From contig JAGATO010000307.1 in assembly GCA_017621195.1 (NCBI GenBank), positions 1-16,390 of the forward strand: a stretch of DNA of 16,390 nt. The letters are read 5' to 3'. The stretch comes from Bacillota bacterium. Its GTDB lineage: Bacteria; Bacillota; Clostridia; Peptostreptococcales; Anaerovoracaceae. Each line of letters begins with the position of its first letter. The first letter of the stretch is position 1. This document shows positions 14,180 through 16,390 of the stretch, one piece after another. The notes beneath the pieces are model-generated. The model was not told the origin of the DNA. It worked only from the letters and a program-made list of their open reading frames with translations, and ran no database searches. The translations under genes were made by a program, and so were the position numbers.

Positions 14180-14195
14180 GGGGCTTTTTCGCCCC
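14180..14195 (-). other. Hairpin in the eamA-NUDIX gap
   Basis: GGGGC-gaaaaa-GCCCC on the minus strand is a perfect 5-base-pair stem between the exporter stop and the NUDIX ribosome binding site. No T-run follows on the minus strand, so it is not a standard terminator there. It could tune the NUDIX gene's expression or mark an mRNA end. Confidence 0.4.
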
Positions 14196-14204
14196 AGCCG
14201 AAAC

Positions 14205-15095
14205 TCATTTTTTGTTTCCGGACATGTTTATGTAAGAGCCGATGGCCATGACGACAACTCCGGCTACCGTATTCCACAGAATGGGTTCCTTCATGACCAC
14301 CAGCGCGATCACCGGCGCCATCATGGGCTTCAGAAAGAATACCACGGACCCCTTCGCCGCGCTTCCCAACTCAATGGCCTTGAAGTAAAACAGATACCCC
14401 ATACCTGTAACCACCACGCCTACGTAGATCAGAGGCAGGATATTGGCCATGGAAATTCCACCGAAGGTGGGACGACCCATAAAACCGGTCAGAATCAGCA
14501 GGACGATGCCGCCGATGATAAAGCTGATGGAAGTCTGGGGAAGTCCGCCGATCCTTCCGATGCTCTTCTTTCCCAGAGCCGTATACAGGCCGAAGGTCAC
14601 GGCTGCCATCAGGCTCATGGAAATTCCCTTCAGCGTATTTCCGGGGGCCATATCCCAGGGCTTCGCGATGATCACCAGACCCACCAGGCTGATGGCCAGG
14701 GCCAGCAGCTTGCGCTTATTCAGCTTTTCCTCCGTCAGGAAGTGAGCAAACAGCATGGTGAACATGGGATTGCAGGAGAACACCACCGCCGATGTGGAAG
14801 CGTTGGAATACATGACACCGAACTGGAAGAAGAGCATGCTGACGCAGATGCAGAAAACTCCCAAAAACGACAGGTACCCGTAATCCTTTCCCGTCAGATG
14901 GACGTCTCTTTTCTTCAGTCCGGAAACAGCCATGGGCAGCAGGCACAGACCGCCGATCAAAAAGCGCAGCGCCGTCAGCTGCAGCGGATCGAAGGATGCC
15001 CCGGACAGCTTCAGCGCTACCTCCATGGTGCTGAAGGTGAAAGCGCCCAGAATGACGTAGATAATTACTTGAACATTATTGCTTTTCTCTTTCAT
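14205..15095 (-). CDS. EamA/DMT superfamily transporter
   Basis: The 296-residue product is almost wholly hydrophobic, with about ten predicted membrane helices arranged as two EamA repeats, residues about 10-145 and 155-290. Repeat 1 contains LQLTALRFLIGGLCLLP and a STSAVVFSCNPMFTMLFAHFLTEEKL block; repeat 2 contains SAAKGSVVFFLKPMMAPVIA followed by VMKEPIL, the usual EamA end pattern with a Glu in each repeat. Members export amino acids, nucleobases or other metabolites; the substrate cannot be inferred. The ATG at 15095 has AGAGGA six bases before it. It is first of a likely two-gene unit with the NUDIX hydrolase, with a double -10 region upstream. Confidence 0.88.
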   Translation of the reverse strand: MKEKSNNVQVIIYVILGAFTFSTMEVALKLSGASFDPLQLTALRFLIGGLCLLPMAVSGLKKRDVHLTGKDYGYLSFLGVFCICVSMLFFQFGVMYSNASTSAVVFSCNPMFTMLFAHFLTEEKLNKRKLLALAISLVGLVIIAKPWDMAPGNTLKGISMSLMAAVTFGLYTALGKKSIGRIGGLPQTSISFIIGGIVLLILTGFMGRPTFGGISMANILPLIYVGVVVTGMGYLFYFKAIELGSAAKGSVVFFLKPMMAPVIALVVMKEPILWNTVAGVVVMAIGSYINMSGNKK

Positions 15096-15122
15096 GCTTA
15101 TTCCTCTTCTTGATCTAAAAAC

Positions 15123-15149
15123 ATTATACCAACTACATTATTATATCAA
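15123..15149 (-). promoter_or_regulatory. Promoter region of the EamA gene (two overlapping candidates)
   Basis: Two TATAAT hexamers on the minus strand each carry a TG extension: one at 15123-15128, one at 15140-15145. The nearer one has TTGATA (15144-15149) only 15 bases upstream; the farther has a weak TTTTCA at 17 bases. Which is used cannot be decided. The farther one lies directly after the terminator of the preceding gene. Confidence 0.6.
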
Positions 15150-15150
15150 C

Positions 15151-15173
15151 AAAAAAACCCCTTGAAAAGGAGG
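15151..15173 (-). terminator. Intrinsic terminator after the small membrane protein gene
   Basis: On the minus strand CC(t)CCTT-ttc-AAGGGG forms a stem with one bulged base, followed by seven T's (15157-15151). It lies about 65 bases after the stop of the gene at 15239-15592. Confidence 0.7.
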
Positions 15174-15238
15174 CTTTTGCTTAATTTTCTGTTTTCATGG
15201 TTCATAGCCTTTTGCCGGCGTTTTATAACCCGCTTTTT

Positions 15239-15592
15239 TCAAAGCACAAGTTCTGTCACAAGCCACAAGGCCAGACAGATCAGACCAATCGTAGCCCAAT
15301 ACAGCAGTTCCACCTTCCGATTATTTTTAAAGATATATCGGTTGTAGGGGAGAAAACGCGCCACAATGGCAGGAAGCAAGAAGAGCAATAGGATCATATA
15401 GCGGGGTACATGCTTTGCAGTGATAGAATCCCACTTTGCCGCACTGGACAACATCACCAAAAAAGAGAGCAGAGATATGCTCCATGCACGTGAAAGCGGT
15501 AAGCCGTAAGAATTGGGAAACTCCGGGTCAGGCAGCAGCAACATAATCCTTCCCATATCCCACCATGCGTCTTTCCAGCGCTTTCTGTCCAT
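15239..15592 (-). CDS. Small membrane protein of unknown family, possibly the 3' part of a frameshifted gene
   Basis: From the ATG at 15592 the frame gives 117 residues: a Trp-rich amphipathic start (RKRWKDAWWDMGR), then hydrophobic segments at about 36-51, 65-82 and 96-116. I do not recognise the family. The frame stays open upstream to a TTG at 15628. No good ribosome binding site precedes either start. A strong site (AAGGAGG) instead serves an 18-codon ORF in another frame that stops one base before this ATG. Either translation restarts here by coupling, or a one-base deletion near 15594-15600 broke a longer protein; the amino-acid character is similar on both sides. A clear upstream promoter and downstream terminator favour a real transcription unit. 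Codon use is more AT-rich than in neighbouring genes. Confidence 0.5.
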   Translation of the reverse strand: MDRKRWKDAWWDMGRIMLLLPDPEFPNSYGLPLSRAWSISLLSFLVMLSSAAKWDSITAKHVPRYMILLLFLLPAIVARFLPYNRYIFKNNRKVELLYWATIGLICLALWLVTELVL

Positions 15593-15593
15593 T

Positions 15594-15650
15594 TTATCTA
15601 TAAACCCACATCTTATACCACGTATCAAAACCCATACTATTCTTTTTCAT
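15594..15650 (-). CDS. 18-codon ORF upstream of the membrane protein: coupled leader peptide or broken 5' end
   Basis: ATG at 15650 is preceded by AAGGAGG, five bases away, the best ribosome binding site in this unit. It encodes MKKNSMGFDTWYKMWVYR and stops with TAA at 15594-15596; the next ORF's ATG follows after a single A. The sequence is rich in Trp, Tyr and Met, like the start of the next ORF. A leader peptide that couples translation and the start of a frameshifted gene are both possible. Comparison with homologues would tell. Confidence 0.45.
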   Translation of the reverse strand: MKKNSMGFDTWYKMWVYR

Positions 15651-15723
15651 ATTATCCTCCTTATCAATTTATCTGCGTTTTTTTCTGATAAATATCCATG
15701 ATATTCACACAGCTAATATTAAT

Positions 15724-15752
15724 ATATTATCAAAACTTTATATAGTTGTCAC
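15724..15752 (-). promoter_or_regulatory. Promoter of the small membrane protein unit
   Basis: On the minus strand GTGACA (15747-15752, five of six consensus bases) and TAATAT (15724-15729, with a TG extension) are exactly 17 bases apart. The transcript would start near 15717, leaving a leader of about 67 bases before the AAGGAGG-led ATG at 15650. Confidence 0.6.
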
Positions 15753-15758
15753 TATATA
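15739..15758. promoter_or_regulatory. Palindromic operator candidate covering the -35 element
   Basis: TATATAGT-tgtc-ACTATATA is a perfect inverted repeat with 8-base arms and a 4-base centre. The -35 hexamer lies within it (centre plus the start of one arm), so a dimeric protein bound here would block RNA polymerase. No regulator gene is visible nearby. Confidence 0.5.
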
Positions 15759-15890
15759 TTTAGAATTTTTGATAAATTATATTTTTCTTTTCTATGTTGC
15801 ACAAAAGATACGAAAAAATCATTCCCACAGATAATTTTCCTCTTAACCTATGTGTATAACATACCACAGAGAAAACAAAATATAGAATAC

Positions 15891-15936
15891 AAAAAGATGC
15901 CGTACAATCATCAATATAAAATGACTGTACAGCATC
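15891..15936 (-). terminator. Long-stem intrinsic terminator of the P-loop gene
   Basis: On the minus strand GATGCTGTACAGTCAT (15936-15921) pairs fully with ATGATTGTACGGCATC (15911-15896), counting two G-U pairs, around a 9-base loop, and TTTTT follows (15895-15891). It starts about 30 bases after the stop at 15967. Confidence 0.88.
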
Positions 15937-15966
15937 CATATTAATTTATCATATGTTCGTTTTCGC

Positions 15967-16386
15967 TTAGTTCAAAATTTCGTACTGCTTGATGTAATCA
16001 CCGATCTCATCGATGTCCGCGCTGATGCTCACTACGAAATCCGGGCCGTACATTTCAGAGATCTTGGACAGACGGCTCAGGAACTCTTCCAGATGTTCAA
16101 TCTTAACATCGGTATGCTTCAAAATACTGTCGATGAAGATCATCTGGATATCGTGGTCGGAACTGATGATTCCGTAGACGAAACCGATGTATTCATCGAT
16201 GTTGGTGATATGCGGGTATTCTTCCATACTTACCACTCTGATTCTGTACTTTAAGTCCAGCATCAGTCTGTTGTTCTTGTTTATGAAAACGATGCTGCCG
16301 TCTCTCTGTTCCAGACTCTGGTTAGCGAGATCGATCATCTGCTTTGTTTTTCCGCTTCCTTTGTGTCCAATCAGTAATTTTACCAT
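15967..16386 (-). CDS. Small P-loop NTPase-like protein of unknown function
   Basis: The 139-residue product begins MVKLLIGHKGSGKTKQM, with the Walker A motif at residues 7-14 (GHKGSGKT). A possible Walker B strand is MIFID (82-86). The rest is a short alpha/beta domain with an amphipathic helix near 98-112 (HLEEFLSRLSKISEM) and a final strand-helix unit. I see no sensor, arginine-finger or DNA-binding motif, and no membrane segment. It is close to the smallest size for a P-loop fold, resembling short ATP-binding proteins annotated as hypothetical in clostridia, though I cannot name a family. The ATG is four bases from the window edge, so the ribosome binding site and any upstream operon partners are unseen. 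A strong terminator follows, so it ends its transcript. Confidence 0.72.
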   Translation of the reverse strand: MVKLLIGHKGSGKTKQMIDLANQSLEQRDGSIVFINKNNRLMLDLKYRIRVVSMEEYPHITNIDEYIGFVYGIISSDHDIQMIFIDSILKHTDVKIEHLEEFLSRLSKISEMYGPDFVVSISADIDEIGDYIKQYEILN

Positions 16387-16390
16387 TGGC

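Larger units (their letters stand above)
15651..15966. other. AT-rich intergenic region between the membrane protein and P-loop genes
   Basis: This 316-base gap is very AT-rich compared with the rest of the window. It contains a promoter with an overlapping palindrome for the membrane protein (15724-15758), the terminator of the P-loop gene (15891-15936), and a weak TATGT/ACATA inverted repeat (15849-15863). I see no convincing gene in it on either strand. Confidence 0.7.

Noticed and set aside
14180..14195. GGGGC/GCCCC hairpin as a terminator between the EamA and NUDIX genes
   Set aside because: On the transcribed strand it is followed by GTCAGGAGG, not a T-run, and the ribosome binding site comes directly after.
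1..16390. CRISPR array, tRNA, rRNA, insertion sequence or phage genes
   Set aside because: No regularly spaced repeats, no tRNA-like cloverleaf or rRNA sequence recognised, and no transposase, integrase or phage protein among the frames on either strand.

Overview
The window (roughly 55% G+C by eye in the genes, clearly AT-rich in a few intergenic stretches) looks like a chromosomal segment of a low-redundancy, probably anaerobic member of the Clostridia (Bacillota). The support is: strong AGGAGG-type ribosome binding sites before nearly every gene, consensus sigma-A promoters, short intrinsic terminators, a short-form HisG paired with HisZ, a TcdA-type E1-like enzyme, a ZTP-type riboswitch and a formate/nitrite family channel. 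A genus cannot be named from the sequence alone. No phage, insertion sequence, CRISPR array, tRNA or rRNA was seen.

Region 1 (1-4706, minus strand) is the promoter-proximal part of a histidine biosynthesis operon, hisZ-hisG-hisD-hisC-hisB, with hisB running off the left edge. Genes overlap or are one base apart, so translation is probably coupled. A promoter with two inverted repeats just downstream precedes hisZ; no T-box or His-rich leader peptide is visible. Region 2 (4774-6707, plus strand) diverges from it: a perfect consensus promoter drives tcdA (tRNA ct6A dehydratase) and a cytoplasmic transglutaminase-like protein.

Region 3 (6713-7502, minus) is the most informative regulatory unit: promoter, ZTP (pfl) riboswitch, overlapping intrinsic terminator and a short formate/nitrite transporter (FNT) gene. 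The riboswitch suggests that the channel handles formate and is switched on when 10-formyl-THF is short. Region 4 (7536-10745, minus) pairs a YgiQ-family radical SAM protein with a solitary beta-class DNA methyltransferase. Region 5 (10771-11986) is an isolated BMP-family substrate-binding lipoprotein with its own terminator.

Region 6 (12023-13512, minus) holds two secreted CAP-domain proteins in tandem. Promoter, coding region and terminator are all recognisably duplicated, so a whole transcription unit was copied. Region 7 (13545-15149, minus) is an EamA/DMT exporter followed by a NUDIX (CoA pyrophosphatase-like) hydrolase. Region 8 (15151-16386, minus) drops in G+C: a small three-helix membrane protein preceded by an 18-codon ORF (coupled leader or frameshifted 5' end), a promoter whose -35 lies inside a perfect palindrome, and a 139-residue P-loop protein with a strong terminator.
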